Part shown: positions 1-10,512 of the stretch, one piece after another
How the letters are laid out: every line of letters starts with the position of its first letter
Position numbering within the stretch: the stretch's first letter is position 1
NCBI GenBank assembly: GCA_947396885.1
Contig: OX377202.1
Span: 8,494,001-8,558,000, forward strand
From: Heligmosomoides polygyrus polygyrus
Lineage: Eukaryota; Nematoda; Chromadorea; Rhabditida; Heligmosomidae
Length of the DNA: 64,000 nucleotides
Direction of reading: 5' to 3'
Program-made: the position numbers and the translations under genes
Notes under the pieces: generated by a model
Seen by the model: the letters and a program-made list of their open reading frames with translations, nothing else
Told to the model about the DNA's origin: nothing
The model's database searches: none

Positions 1-250
1 TCAATATTCGAATTCCAATGTTCAAAAAATCGCGTTTTTCGAATGTATTCGAATTCGAATGTTCAAAAAATCGCGTTTTTCGAATGTATTCAAATTCGAA
101 TGTTCAAAAAACGCATTTTTCGAATGTATTCGAATTCGAATGTTCAAAAAATCACGTTTTTCGAATGTATTCGAAATTCGAATGCTCGAAAATTATTGCT
201 TTATTTGCTGCTCGTATTCGAAACCATTCGAATATTCGAAAATTTTGCGA
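1..250. repeat. AT-rich tandem repeat, about 41-bp unit
   Basis: At least four head-to-tail units share the core GTTCAAAAAATCGCG followed by TTTTTCGAATGTATTCGAA. The TTCAAAAAA blocks begin at 21, 62, 103 and 143, so the period is 40-41 bp. The array runs off the left edge and decays into ATTCGAA-rich sequence near 240. Small reading frames inside it are artefacts of the repeat. A related non-tandem TTCGAA-rich stretch lies at 43318-43505. Confidence 0.85.
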
Positions 251-294
251 GAGCACAACTATAACTCGAACATGTTCTGCGCTCAGCTGAAAAA

Positions 295-714
295 ATGAGC
301 AAAATCCTACGTAATTGCAATCCCAGAAAAGGAAAAATTCTTCTTCTTATGGATAACGCCATACATCACACAGCAAAGAATACGCAGAAGAAGTTGGAGG
401 AACTCGGGATTAAACTGCTACCCCATCCGCTGTACTCAACTGATCTTGCACCCAGTGACTACCACGTTTTCTCGCTGCAGTCTTTCTTAGCTGGAAAAAG
501 TTCGCAATTCGGGAAGTCAAAGTGGTGTCAACAACTTCTTGCTGTCCAAGTCTCCGGAGTTCCTTGCTCTTGGTATTCGCTCTCTACCGGAAAGAAGGCA
601 ATATGTGATAGATCATAATGGTGAATATTTTGTTGAATGATAGTGGTTGTTAATAAAGTTAATAACTACACATTGTTTCCTGACATTCGTCTAGAAACTT
701 TCCGGACAACCTAG
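295..714 (+). pseudogene. mariner transposase, 3' end with terminal repeat
   Basis: The frame from 295 encodes the C-terminal half of a DD34D mariner transposase. It shows the second catalytic aspartate in LLLMDNAIHHT and the third in DLAPSDYHVF. After about residue 70 the frame shifts; the family's usual C-terminus continues in another frame to about 650. The element ends with ACTTTCCGGACAACCTA near 698-713, the mariner inverted terminal repeat seen again at 49203. The N-terminal half and left terminal repeat are missing, replaced by the 41-bp tandem array. This is a dead fragment. Confidence 0.8.
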
Positions 715-742
715 TAGTTCACCTATCACGGTCGTCTGTATG

Positions 743-1381
743 ATGCGTGGTTGCGCAGTCGGAGTAGGCGCCGACTGTCGCGAGCATCCGATTTGGTTCG
801 TCCCCTCGCGCAGACCAACCGATCCCTTCGCGATGGTAGAACTGGTATCAGACTTGTATGGAAAGAACAAAACGTTGACTATATAAGATCAAATTTTATT
901 ACTTTTTGAGTTGTACCTCATGGTTTATTTGATTTATTTGTTTTTTGCTCCTCATTTATTTTCACTTTTGCAATCAATTTTCTCAAATTGTGTCCAGTTT
1001 CTTTCCATGTTCATTCATTCTCAAATTTTCTTCATCTGCCCTCTTCCATTTTCTTTTCCTATATCTCTCCGTATATAGAGAGATTTCAAGGATATCTCAA
1101 AATATGCTCCTCTTCTTCACTGAGGAACCACGGGAGGAGCGTAACACAAATATAACATAATTTAAAATTCTAATATTTTACACCTTTCTTTACTTCTTTG
1201 ATTTCTACCTTTTCTTATGTATTATATTGTTTATCAGCTGGCCACCTCATGTCATCATGTCATTGTATATGTACGCCAATGACCCATTCAAATGGCCTCC
1301 ACGACATGGCGTAGAAGTAGAATGCGTGGCGCATCCCCACAAAGGGATAGGTTAACGCCGTCCTTTATCCTTTCATCTTTT
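743..1381 (+). repeat. SINE-A copy split by a 352-bp insert
   Basis: The 5' half (743-879, from TGCGCAGTCGGAG to AAAACGTTGAC) stops exactly where the 3' half (1232-1381, starting ATCAGCTGGCCACC and ending CCTTTATCC) resumes in the consensus. The two halves therefore look like one old copy opened by 880-1231. That insert is AT-rich and has no recognisable gene; its small frame from 945 resembles no known family. Confidence 0.7.
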
Positions 1382-1430
1382 ATAGAGTCATAATATCGTA
1401 GAAATAAAGTACATTAATCTGGATGCTTAG

Positions 1431-1663
1431 TGGGCGAGTGTAGATTGAATCTTCCATCCCTCGGGGTCAGCGAATTGATATCGGACTTGTCTAGGAAGGA
1501 GGAGACGCTGACTTGTTCATCGGCTGGCCATTGTCATTGTATGGTAAAATGCACATTGGAAATCGCCTCCACGACATTCCGTAGAAGTAGAGTGCGTTGC
1601 GCATCCCAAAAGGAATTGAGCTTCGCCGTCCTTTATCGTTTTATCATTTTCTATCCTTTTATC
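1431..1663 (+). repeat. SINE-A copy with tRNA head deleted
   Basis: The copy begins GGGCGAGTGTAG and jumps directly to CTTCCATCCCTC, so most of the A-to-B-box region is lost. The body and the tail (CCTTTATCGTTTTATC) remain. Confidence 0.75.
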
Positions 1664-1803
1664 TGTAGACTAGTTCAAACTGGCTAGAATCAAAGGCTTA
1701 GTTTTGAAGTTTTGAAAAAAGAAGGCGAAATTGTCAGAAGTTCCGTCTAAGAATTGCTCGCAGGAGATTTACCACGGAACATTGAAGAATGTAATTCTTG
1801 ACC

Positions 1804-1872
1804 CTCATAACGACGTTTTGTTGCGATCAAAACTCTAGCATCAGGCAGGACTCAAACCCGCACCAGCCCGTC
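1804..1872 (-). repeat. family B (tRNA-like) remnant
   Basis: This piece holds GTTTTGTTGCGATCAAAAC followed by a decayed T-arm (ACTCAAACCCGCA), as in the complete copies at 5468-5644 and 19660-19930. Only the 3' part of the tRNA-like core survives. Confidence 0.6.
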
Positions 1873-1970
1873 ATTCTTGACTATAGCTTTTGGTTTTCGC
1901 CTGAGCTCCCTTACAGTTTCTGATCTCTGTTTCGAGGCTCCCATCGTTTTTTAGTCTGAGAAAATGAAAG

Positions 1971-2314
1971 ACGCATGTAGCGCAATCGGAGGAGAAGTCG
2001 GCTGTCGCCTGCACCCGATACCAGGTTCCTGGTATCGGGTGCAGGCGACAGGCCAACAAAGCCTTCCATCCCTCCGGAGTCGGCGAATTGGTACCAGACT
2101 TGACTGGGAAGGATAAAGCACTGACTTGTACATCGGCTGGCCACCGCAAGTCATTGTATCGCCAAATACGCATTCAGCGCGCCTCCACGACATCCCGTAG
2201 AAGCAGAATGCGTGGCGCTTCAAGGCCATATATTGGCTTCAAGGCCGACATCCAGTAGGGGTTGAGTGGTGCATCCCACGATGATTAAGTAACGCCGTTC
2301 TTTATCCTTTATCC
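1971..2314 (+). repeat. SINE-A copy containing a perfect 48-bp palindrome
   Basis: A near-complete copy with the A box as TGTAGCGCAATCGG. At 2003-2050 the usual B-box region is replaced by a perfect hairpin, two 23-nt arms around TT, built from the preceding TGTCGCCTGCACCCGATACC. Near the 3' end a short GGCTTCAAGGCC segment is duplicated. The tail is TTTATCCTTTATCC. Confidence 0.85.
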
Positions 2315-2766
2315 TAAAGAAATGAAGATCTACTCAGGCTTAACAGAGGCGTTCAGAGTAATCTTGAAATTCCTTGAAAGGGGTTGCTTTACTATTTTAT
2401 TGACAGCTTGTTTTCTCTATCAAGTTTGAAAATTCATGTACTTCTATTTCAGCAAAGAAAAGGTGTGGGCGTAACAACACAAACAAATTTAATTAAGCAG
2501 CTCTTGTTCAGATTCCTGATGTTGTGCTTGAACACAACAATAATCATCATTATTCGACTATTTGGCACGAGGAGAGGAATGGCCAAATGGTTGATGGAGA
2601 ACGAGAAGGTAGTGGCGCTTTTTTTCAAGGCGTTTTCACCATTTTAAGTTCTGTAGGACTACTAAAAAAATTGCATTTTATCCTGTACGAAGCATATCTA
2701 TATTTTCAGGCTAAAATTTATCTCCAGCTTATTTCTTCTTGGTTTTTAAGTTGAGTCATAGCGGTA
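2315..2766. other. unassigned interval
   Basis: AT-rich sequence with two overlapping short frames (2384-2647 and 2524-2754). Neither has a recognisable domain or splice pattern. No gene is supported. Confidence 0.4.
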
Positions 2767-2958
2767 CATGTCGAAGGTGAGCAGCATTGCTAGGTGGGAG
2801 CGCGTTGGCCAATAATAACCAAACAGCGCGAGGACCAAACACATGCTAGCCAATCAGGGGAGCGACTGTACACGCCCTCTCTGAATGACATGCCCACACA
2901 ATGCAATCTGATTGGATGGGGCGTTTCCATATCACAGTGCTGCCCGTTTCCGTGACAT
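2767..2958. mobile_element. MITE, CATGTCG...GACAT family, copy 1
   Basis: About 192 bp with imperfect terminal inverted repeats: GTCGAAGGTGAGCAGCA at the left, and at the right AGTGCTGCCC followed by GTTTCCGTGACAT. The interior carries CCAATCAGG and CTGATTGGAT blocks. It matches 29371-29569 along its whole length, so this is a repeated element. There is no coding capacity. Confidence 0.75.
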
Positions 2959-3478
2959 TTATCGTCATAGCTTATGAATAGTAGTAAACTGACACAATAA
3001 GTGGAAAATTTACAGATTTTTACAATTTACAGATACAGAATTTACAGATTTCTACAGATTTGCAATACTGCTCTGTGTAGGAGCTTTGAACTAAAAGAGG
3101 GCCGCTCAACTATCCATAAAAATTATTTTAAAGACTTGTAATGGTCGCCGAAAAGTGAAAAAGAAATTGAAAAAGTTTTTTGTTCTCATTGATGGTGGTA
3201 ACGGATTCCTTTCTTTTATAAATAATCAGCTGTTCTTTCCAACATAGCAGTTCTAATTGCAATATAAACTTGGATTTTATGTAGGTCGAACGATCGTTTT
3301 CAGTTGTGGTGAAGCTACAGGATATTAGCAGAAGGTTTTCTTTTTTTGTTGGTGAACGCCTTATGTACAGCTACTTTGTGTTTCTCGCTAGTAACATTTA
3401 ACACATAAACCTAAATTTTAGCTGCTCAGAGGAAAAAGAGCCTCAGTAATAGTTATGTAATAGTAATATTTTTCGCAC
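2959..3478. other. unassigned AT-rich interval
   Basis: Short TTTACAGATT motifs recur around 3005-3060. Otherwise no frame, repeat or RNA gene was recognised here. Confidence 0.4.
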
Positions 3479-3779
3479 GGGCGCGTGGGGCGCAGTCGGA
3501 GGAAGCGCCGGCTGTCGCCTGCTCCCGATACCAGGTTCTTGGTTCGGATTTCCCGCCCGGCTAACCAAGCTTCCATCCCTCCGTGGTCGATGAATTGGGA
3601 CCAGACTTGTCTGGGAAGGATAAAGCGCTGACCTGTTCATCGGCTGGCCACCGCAAGTCATTATATGGCCAAATACGCATTCAGCACGCCTCCTCGACAT
3701 CCCGTGGAAGTAGAATGCATGGCGCATCCCAAAGAGAATTGAATAATGCTGTTCTTTATCCTTTAGCCTTATCCTTTAT
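3479..3779 (+). repeat. SINE-A, full length
   Basis: It starts GGGCGCGTGGGGCGCAGTCGG and ends CCTTTAGCCTTATCCTTTAT. Both boxes and the body are conserved. Confidence 0.9.
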
Positions 3780-4253
3780 TATTATTTTTTTGCAGCGAGA
3801 ATTTTCAGTACTTTTTTCAAGCCTTTTTCTGTGCGATATTCTCCAATTCCTCGATAAATTCTCGAATTTAAGGTTCTGCACTTTGATGTCCGCCCATACT
3901 GCTGCTGTTGCCATTGCTTGCCAGGAATGACGCCGAATCCGTGGGTCTTCCTGATCTATTAAAACTAATGCCTTCTTTCTCAATCCATTCGATATTGATC
4001 CGGTGCAGTTCCATTAAAGGAAGAGATACGTCATGCACTTTTAAAGGATCTCGTGATTTTTCCTTGATTGCTAACACTGATAGAAAATACTGGTCCCTCT
4101 TCACTCGTCCCCTTCACTGGCTTCCCTTTAACTGATGTTTTTAATTAAAACTAAAACTAAAATGCGTGAAGCTTCACTTTTGTAAACAGTGCAACAAAAT
4201 CAGTTCTAGAAAACAAGCAGCATATGTACACCTCGTATTTTCGAGTGAGCAGC
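3780..4253 (-). other. unassigned interval, possible degenerate coding
   Basis: Two overlapping minus frames (3868-4104 and 3756-3983) give moderately protein-like sequence. They switch frame near 3960, around EWIEKEGI and KKALVLIDQEDP. I recognise no family. It may be a decayed exon or element fragment. Confidence 0.2.
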
Positions 4254-4260
4254 ACTTGCA

Positions 4261-4663
4261 GGATCTATCCTAGTCGAAGGGGGCATATAACTAAAAAGAA
4301 TGTAACAAAATGAATTGAGGCTTACCAAGCGGCTCCTACAGAACAGCATAGGACGTAAATTAGAAAAATTTGCAAAAAAACGCCGCGGTTGTAATCAGGC
4401 GGAGTTATGTGCCCTCCTCACCATGTTAGATCCTGGTTATAACATGTCAGCCGTCGGTCAGCACGCGGCATGCATCCATTCCGTCGCTCTTTGCCTGCCA
4501 AGACGGTTGTAAAAGCGCGGCAATTTTTTTCTTTTTTTTGTTCGTTCGTTTTTTGGTTTCTTTTAGATTCCATCTCATTTTGTAGGAGCCGCTCGGTAAG
4601 TCTCAATTCGTCTTGTGACATACTTTTTACTTATGTGACCCCACCCCCACTAATATAGATTCC
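4261..4663. mobile_element. long-terminal-inverted-repeat MITE, copy 1
   Basis: The ends are GGATCTATCCTAGTCG and, inverted, TAATATAGATTCC. Inside them the arms continue through ATAACTAAAAAGAATGT and GCTTACCAAGCGGCTCCTAC, each mirrored on the right (CGCTCGGTAAGTCTCAATTC). Each arm exceeds 80 bp. The interior carries CCATGTTAGATCCTGGTTAT. A second copy lies at 56126-56905. Flanks ACTTGCA and ACTTACA may be a decayed target duplication. No protein is encoded. The structure suggests a Mutator-type non-autonomous element, by inference. Confidence 0.75.
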
Positions 4664-5405
4664 ACTTACATTGGTAATCAACTGAAAATGGCGCCGAACT
4701 AGAGGAATGCGGAGCGCAATCGCTTCTTTTAGGGCACTGGAGAAGCGCTCCTTGCTGCACAACAAAATAAGATTTAAATTATTACTTTTTGTTAACAGAA
4801 AAAACTATGAAATTTCAAACAAGGTGTTCACTTTGCGGGGCAGGCCAAGTAAGCCTCAATAGAAATCATACTAAAATTTTTGTTGACAAAAAATTACCTT
4901 GAAATTCTCGGAGTGTTTCCAGACGAATTTTGAAGATGCTCGTTTTGATTTGGATAACTTTATTTGACTTTTGAGCATCGAGTTTCCTCTAGAAAGTGAA
5001 CAGTTTGGTTTGGAAGGTGTCCAGCTTCATCAAAAATTGTTATAATAAGAGGATACTTGTGTGTTGGAGATAAGAAATTCAGACATTGAAGTGTAACATA
5101 ATGGTTGAGCAGGTTACATAGCTGAGGCTACATAGTTACAGTGAGCTCAGTGATGACGAACAAGTCTAATCTTCTCTCTGTGCTATGGTTATGACCTTCC
5201 CACGAAACCGGAAACCCCATTAAAATCTTTGGTAAGTGTCGAAAATTCTGCGCTGAAAATTGTAAGTATTGCATTAAATCCATTAAATGATATTTCTATT
5301 GGATACATTAATATTTAAGACATTGAAAATGTTGGTAAATCGATAAATCGTTAGCCATTAAATGCTTACCCCCGGCAAGCATGACGATGTGACAAAAGTC
5401 AGATA
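4664..5405. other. unassigned interval
   Basis: AT-rich sequence with no recognisable frame, repeat partner or RNA gene. Confidence 0.4.
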
Positions 5406-5467
5406 TTAGGTTGACTGAAAAGTGCAGGCGGTTCTGACCGGTTGATTTCAAACGATGATAACTTTGT

Positions 5468-5644
5468 AAGCTGTCATAACGATGTTTTGTTGCGATCAAA
5501 ACTTCTAGCGCCAGGCGAGACTCGAACCCGCACTTTCCTCTGACCGGGCGGGAATGCTCTACGCCTTTACACCATCGGCGCCGTTTGATCGAACGCAACA
5601 TCCACACCTCGTGGGACCGATCACCACTCACCCGTATACTGGGA
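5468..5644 (-). repeat. family B tRNA-like element inserted in mariner
   Basis: About 177 bp lying between two AACTTT hexamers that may be target duplications. The order on the minus strand is a leader with GGTGTGGATGT, the arm GTTCGATCAAAC, a 74-nt cloverleaf-like core, the arm GTTTTGATCGCAAC, then AAAACATCGTTATGAC. Mariner sequence continues on both sides, so this insertion is younger than the mariner. Confidence 0.7.
5508..5581 (-). tRNA. tRNA-like sequence, probable pseudo-tRNA
   Basis: The minus strand has a 7-bp acceptor stem (GCGCCGA with CTGGCGC, one G-U pair) and a T-arm (GCGGG, TTCGAGT loop, CTCGC) with one mismatch. The D-stem is weak and the anticodon stem closes an 11-nt loop, so no anticodon can be read with confidence. 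It lies inside a repeated element, so it is a tRNA-derived relic rather than a working tRNA gene. Confidence 0.4.
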
Positions 5645-6112
5645 ACTTTCTCTATACTCATCCGATTCAGCCGAATTAAGAGCCATTCGAATCAGCACAC
5701 TTTCTCCAACGCGACAATAGTTGATTAATTCCATCAGAGAAAAACTGGGTGGTCGAGATGCGGCAAATTCTAGAAAGGCTGCTTTTGCCTGGCCTGATTT
5801 GCGAAGCTTTGTTACCGGTGAGGAAGTTCTGAAAATGCTTGAAAAGGTGATAGTCGGTTGGCGGAATGTCTGGTTAGTCTGGCGGGTAGAGGATTGGGAC
5901 CTCTTCTGTCGACCAGTGCCGGCTGAAGCTCACGCAATTCGTCGACTTCGTCACAGTAGGATTCTGCTGTGATGGTTCGGTCCGGTTCCAGAAAGTTGTA
6001 GTGAATGACGCCAGCGCCGACTGCCACACTGTTAATGTCGTCATTTTCTGGTAGGATTTCGGCTTTGGGAAGTGCCCAGGGGTTCGTCGACACCAACCCA
6101 TTGTTCTATAAA

Positions 6113-6354
6113 TTCGTTCATTCAGTCGTTACAAGATTTTCGTCATCGAATTTACTCGTAGATTCTTTTGTTCGCAAAAATTTCTCAAAAGCATAACTGT
6201 AGTAAATTCGTCGTATTGATCGCGTTGGGAAAATCGGTGACGACTGCCACTGTTCCGCTACTATGCCGAAAGGGAGGCTCAGTGCTAACGTAGATTTCCG
6301 CCTATTGATTACCACGTAGAAGATCACACCTCAAAATTGGGTAATTGAACCTCT
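6113..6354. other. unassigned interval
   Basis: No recognisable domain. Small frames on both strands lack family features. Confidence 0.4.
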
Positions 6355-6643
6355 TTTTATGCATGTGAAGAAATCACCTGTATCATCTGTCGTCCCGTTG
6401 ATCATCGAGTTGCTTGAGCGGACGCCAGCAGCGTCTCCATTCGTCTCTGTCGCGTGCCAGAGTGCCCCAATGAAACCGCCTCGCTCGAGGCCCACGAAGA
6501 GCCATTCGGAGCTCTCATGAAGAAGTCCAACTAACACCTTAGTGGGCGTCATGGTGTTCTCTTGACATCCCGCGGAATCGAGTCAGTGACGGTGACAGCG
6601 GGTATCTGCGATTCGCATTACGTGGCCGACCCACCTAATTTTT
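6355..6643 (-). pseudogene. RTE LINE 3' end, left part interrupted by CR1
   Basis: The minus strand encodes the C-terminal tail of an RTE-type LINE. Compared with 46385-46905 one sees [20 protein letters not shown] matching the [15 protein letters not shown] block, preceded by the WVGHV..RIADTR region. The sequence breaks at 6643 inside the CCCACCTAATTTTT motif and resumes at 10650-10690 (GACGATTTGG...GACAGCGTCTCTGATC). The CR1 at 6644-10649 therefore landed inside it. Confidence 0.75.
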
Positions 6644-6877
6644 CAATTTTTTTTCATTCGCATTCGTGCTCTCCCACGGAGCGGCGGCTTGAGCTTAGCT
6701 CTCCTGCTGACTACCTCAAGAGCTCAGTGTTTCTGAGCACGACTCTCTGTGTTCTCTGGACAGTTCGGATACGCTGGTCTCGTTTGCACAAGCCTGTCTC
6801 CTTGTGGCTGGGAGCTTGAAGTTCTACCGTAAGCCACCTTACAAGGTGTACTGTTTCGTCGTTTATTTCTCTACGTC

Positions 6878-7737
6878 ATGGCTGCTCCCGTTGCTGCTAA
6901 AGCTCTTCAGGGACGTAAAGGAAAGAAGGACAAGGTCAACCTCTCTTCTCCCGACGCAGATGACGACCTTAGAAAAGCGATGGACCTGGTCATCAACGAC
7001 AAATCTATTCTACCGCACCTGAAAGCCGTGATGAGTTGCATGTTCGAAATCAAGCAGCAATTATCTGTTGTGATAACAAGAAACAGGGAATTGGCTGAGG
7101 AAAATGAAGCGGTGCATGCAAGGAACCGCGAACTGGAAGCCGAAGTCGCTGAATTAAGATCACAGATCAATGCATTTCACCAAACTGCGTCGAATCCTTT
7201 TCCTCAAGTTAGTACTGATCCTCAGGCTACCACCATGCCATCTCATGCTCAACTTGAGGAGATTGAGCGCAGACGGTCAATAGTTATTATCGGTGTTAGA
7301 GAATCTGCGGCTCCTGTTTCATCGGAAAGAATAGCTTATGATTCGAACTGCGTTAGGCTAATACTTGATTTCCTTTCCATCGATTGCCGACCTTCAGCGA
7401 TTTATCGAATGGGTCAACCTTTCAGTGGCAAACCACGGCTTTTGAAAGTCATATTTCCAACGTCGTTTTTGCTTCATTAGTGCTGAAAAGAGCTCCACAC
7501 CTCAGATTCTTTTGTGAAAAGGGGGTCTTCATTAGACCGTCTCTCACTAAATCTGAACGCGATCGCCGTAGGAACGACAGACTTTCTCGCTTAAATAATT
7601 CTTCACACCCTGCCGAATATGCTACTGGTTCCGTACAGAATAACAACCATGGTTCAATGTCATTCCTTAACAATCACAATTTAGCTTCTCCGAGATATGA
7701 ATTGAATGGTCCTTCTCAACTTTCGGAAAACGTCTGA
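6878..7737 (+). pseudogene. CR1 ORF1 protein, frameshifted
   Basis: The first frame (6878-7480) starts with a lysine-rich leader (MAAPVAAKALQGRKGKKDK), then a leucine/glutamate-rich coiled coil at about residues 50-110. An RNA-binding-like segment follows, with RRSIVIIGVRES and AIYRMGQPFSGKPRLLKV. Near 7450-7480 the frame shifts and the rest continues in the frame that stops at 7737, with LRFFCEKGVFIRPSLTKSER and an Asn/Ser-rich tail. In CR1 elements ORF1 is a nucleic-acid-binding chaperone that coats the RNA. The frameshift makes this copy defective. ATG 6878 is the first start after the leader that opens the long frame. Confidence 0.75.
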
Positions 7738-7739
7738 AG

Positions 7740-8360
7740 CCTCCTCGGAGCATATGCTCTTATACCCAATGTGTTGTAGCTAATATTCGATCAGCGGTTA
7801 GGAATAGAAGTGCTGTTGCGATGCTTCTCAAGAGTAAGGTCAATATTATTGTATTAACAGAGGCATGGCTAAATCAAAATATTGATATGACACCTCTTCT
7901 GAGTGGTAGATGCTCTCAATATGCAATCTTAAGATGTGATCGCACTGCTAAAAGAGGTGGTGGTGTCGCTCTTTTAGCGTTGAGGTCCCTATCACCTTCA
8001 CTTGTTTTCAGCGAATCTATAAATGATTCATATGAACTGCTGTGTTGTAATCTACAAATTGGAATTATTACTATCCGATTTATAGCTGTTTATAGAAGCC
8101 CTAGCTGTAATAAAACTATGTCAAATCAACTAACCAAAGCCATGAGTGACTTATTAGCTTGCAACCACCGATGCATTATAGCAGGTGACTTCAACCTTCC
8201 AGAGATTACATGGAGCGATGTACCCACTGTTAAACAGCCTAACTGTAGTGTCGAGAACTTTTTGAACATGTGTCAGGCTCACACACTTGTTCAACCTCAT
8301 TTTGTCCAACGACACGCGTTTGATTTCCGGACTAAGAGTCTGCCCACCGTTAGGATCTAG
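7740..8360 (+). pseudogene. CR1 ORF2, APE endonuclease part
   Basis: The open frame runs from the end of ORF1, with ANIRSAVRNRSAV before the first ATG at 7821, so the true start is unclear and may depend on reinitiation. Endonuclease motifs follow: NIIVLTEAWLN, RGGGVALL, FIAVYRSPSC and IAGDFNLPEITW. The frame ends at 8360 with unrelated residues after HTLVQ. The family's next block (NLILSNDTRL, then GSSDHSALRF) continues in the frame of 8287-10512. About 15 residues seem to be missing at the junction, so a small out-of-frame deletion is likely. Confidence 0.8.
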
Positions 8361-10512
8361 TGACCATTCAGCCCTTCGATTCCAAATTAACGCTCGACCG
8401 CCCGCTAGCCCTTCTTTGTCAGAAAGAGACTTTTCTAAAGCTAATTATGACGCCATTACTAATTATTTACAAAACATCGATTGGCTAGGTTCTCTTAATA
8501 ATGCTGACTCAGTTGATGGAAAATACGAACTTTTGATTAATATTTTGCACCATTGTATTGATTTGTTTGTTCCAATGAGGAAGAAGTCACTAAATTCGCA
8601 TCTCCCTGATTACCTTGCAAGACTTTCAAAAAAGAGGGATGAAGCATTTCTTAAGGCAAAACTTACAAATTTATCTAAGGATTGGGATACCTTTAAAGTA
8701 CTGAGTAATCGGTTTGAAGTGAAATTGATGAGATTCAACGCTTCTATGGAAAAACGAATTATAAGATCAGGTGACAAGTATTCATATTACAGGTTTCTAA
8801 AGTTTCGATTAAGAGAAAAAATAGAATTTCCTAGCATGCGTTCTTCTGAGGGTCGCATTTTGCACAGCGATGAGGACAAGGCCGAGTTGTTGGCATCCAC
8901 ATTTGCAGAATATTTCAAGGGGTCTGATATAGAAAATGAAGTAGAGTCAACAATACCTAGTTTTCCTGTCATGGAGGACTGTGCCTGGTTCCATAAATGG
9001 GATATTCTCAGCTTGCTAATGAAATGGCCTCGATCAGAAAGTTTTACTCCCGATGGTATCCCTTTACAGTTCATTAAGAAAATTGCTCCTGCGATATGTG
9101 CCCCACTAGAACACATTTTTAATCTTAGTCTTATGAAGGGAGAGGTGCCCAGAAGATGGGTACAATCTATCGTGACTCCAATTCCTAAGAAACCACCATT
9201 AGATGTACCAGAAAATTTTAAACCTGTAAGCATCACATCAATATTCGCACGACTTTTCGAAAAAGTTTTGAAGCGAGCCATCGTAGATCATCTTCGCAAG
9301 CATGGGGTAATATCTCGCAATCAGCATGGCTTTCAAAAGGAAAAATCAACGGTTACGGCAATGATTCAATCTCTGAACGACTGGACAAAATATCTTGATG
9401 AGGGGAAAAAGGTGGACATTGTCTATTTTGATTTTAGTAAGGCTTTTGACCGTGTATCGCATGTTCATCTGTTGCATAAGATGAGGACAATTGGTGTCCA
9501 TCCACGCATTGTTTCCTGGATTAGATCGTTCTTGACCGATAGAAAATTTATTGTTCGAGTTAACTCTACGTTCTCAAGTTACAGATGTATAAATAGTGGA
9601 GTTCCTCAGGGAGGAGTTCTCTCTCCTATACTGTTCAACATTTACACATACGATTTGCTGAACCTTTTGGAAGATAGTGGAGTAAAATTTTGTGCGTTTG
9701 CTGAGGATATTAAGATTTATCAGCCAATATCGAGTGAGGTGGACGCCGCACATCTTCAAAGGGCTATCGATATTGTCCAGAAGTGGTCATTAAAATGGCA
9801 GTTACCACTTTCGGAGGAAAAGTGTAAAGTGCTTCATCTAGGGGCTAGAGGTCAATTACACCAATACGCTATCAATAACTCACCACTCAGTTGTGCTGAC
9901 GAGGTTAAAGACTTAGGGTTCCTAATCACGAATAATCTAAATTTTGACAAACACTGCACACTGGTTTCCAACAAAGCCATGAGAGCAATGTACAACGTGT
10001 TCAGAGCTATATCTTCTAACGATAGTAGCTTACTTCTCCAAGTATATAAAGCATTTATCAGACCAATTCTAGAATACGGTACCCCAGTTTGTAATCCTTA
10101 CACGCGTAAAGGTATCACAACATTAGAAAGCGTGCAAAACAGCTTTACAAGGAAGCTCATGACGCGTACGCTAGGATATCGTTACGAACAAATACCCTCA
10201 AGCAGTGTGCGAAATAAGAATTTTGGATTGACGTCTCTTGCCCTTAGAAGAACGCGAAATGATCTTTTACTGCTTCACAAAATTGCACATCAGCAAATTG
10301 GAGTCGAAATTACAGATCTAGTGTCGATAAGAGCATCTAACACCCGAGGTGGTGTCGTTAAATATGACACTGATACTGCCAAACACAACTGTCGTCGTTT
10401 CTTCTTCACTCATAGGACACTCTCGTTATATGAGAAGCTTCGCAAAAAACATTTCTTGCCATCAAACTACAACGCTTTCAAAAAATTTCTCCGCGAGCAT
10501 ATACGTTCCTAA
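8287..10512 (+). pseudogene. CR1 ORF2, reverse transcriptase part
   Basis: About 741 codons are open. They begin with the last endonuclease motif (SSDHSALRF). The RT follows: VTPIPKKPPLDVPENFKPVS, RNQHGFQKEKSTVTA, VDIVYFDFSKAFDRV, INSGVPQGGVLSPILFNIYT, then CAFAEDIKIY at 9691-9720. The catalytic box, normally F/Y-A-D-D, reads FAED through a single codon (GAG at 9703-9705), so polymerase activity is doubtful. The thumb and CR1 C-terminus (FIRPILEYGTPVCNPYTRKG, LREHIRS) are intact to the stop. Long openness suggests recent arrival. Confidence 0.85.

Larger units (their letters stand above)
5406..6112 (-). pseudogene. mariner transposase remnant with family B insertion
   Basis: The right end of the element begins TTAGGTTGACTGAAAAGT at 5406 on the plus strand. 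The minus frame 5812-6096 encodes the middle of a mariner transposase, with GAGVIHYNFLEPDRTITAES and then LQPALVDRRGP. The block around the second and third catalytic aspartates is frameshifted and partly deleted. A family B element splits the 3' non-coding part at about 5468-5644. The N-terminal half was not found up to 6354. The element is inactive. Confidence 0.75.

Noticed and set aside
18..298. Three overlapping frames with repeated FECSKN and FRMYSN
   Set aside because: They are translations of the 41-bp tandem array.
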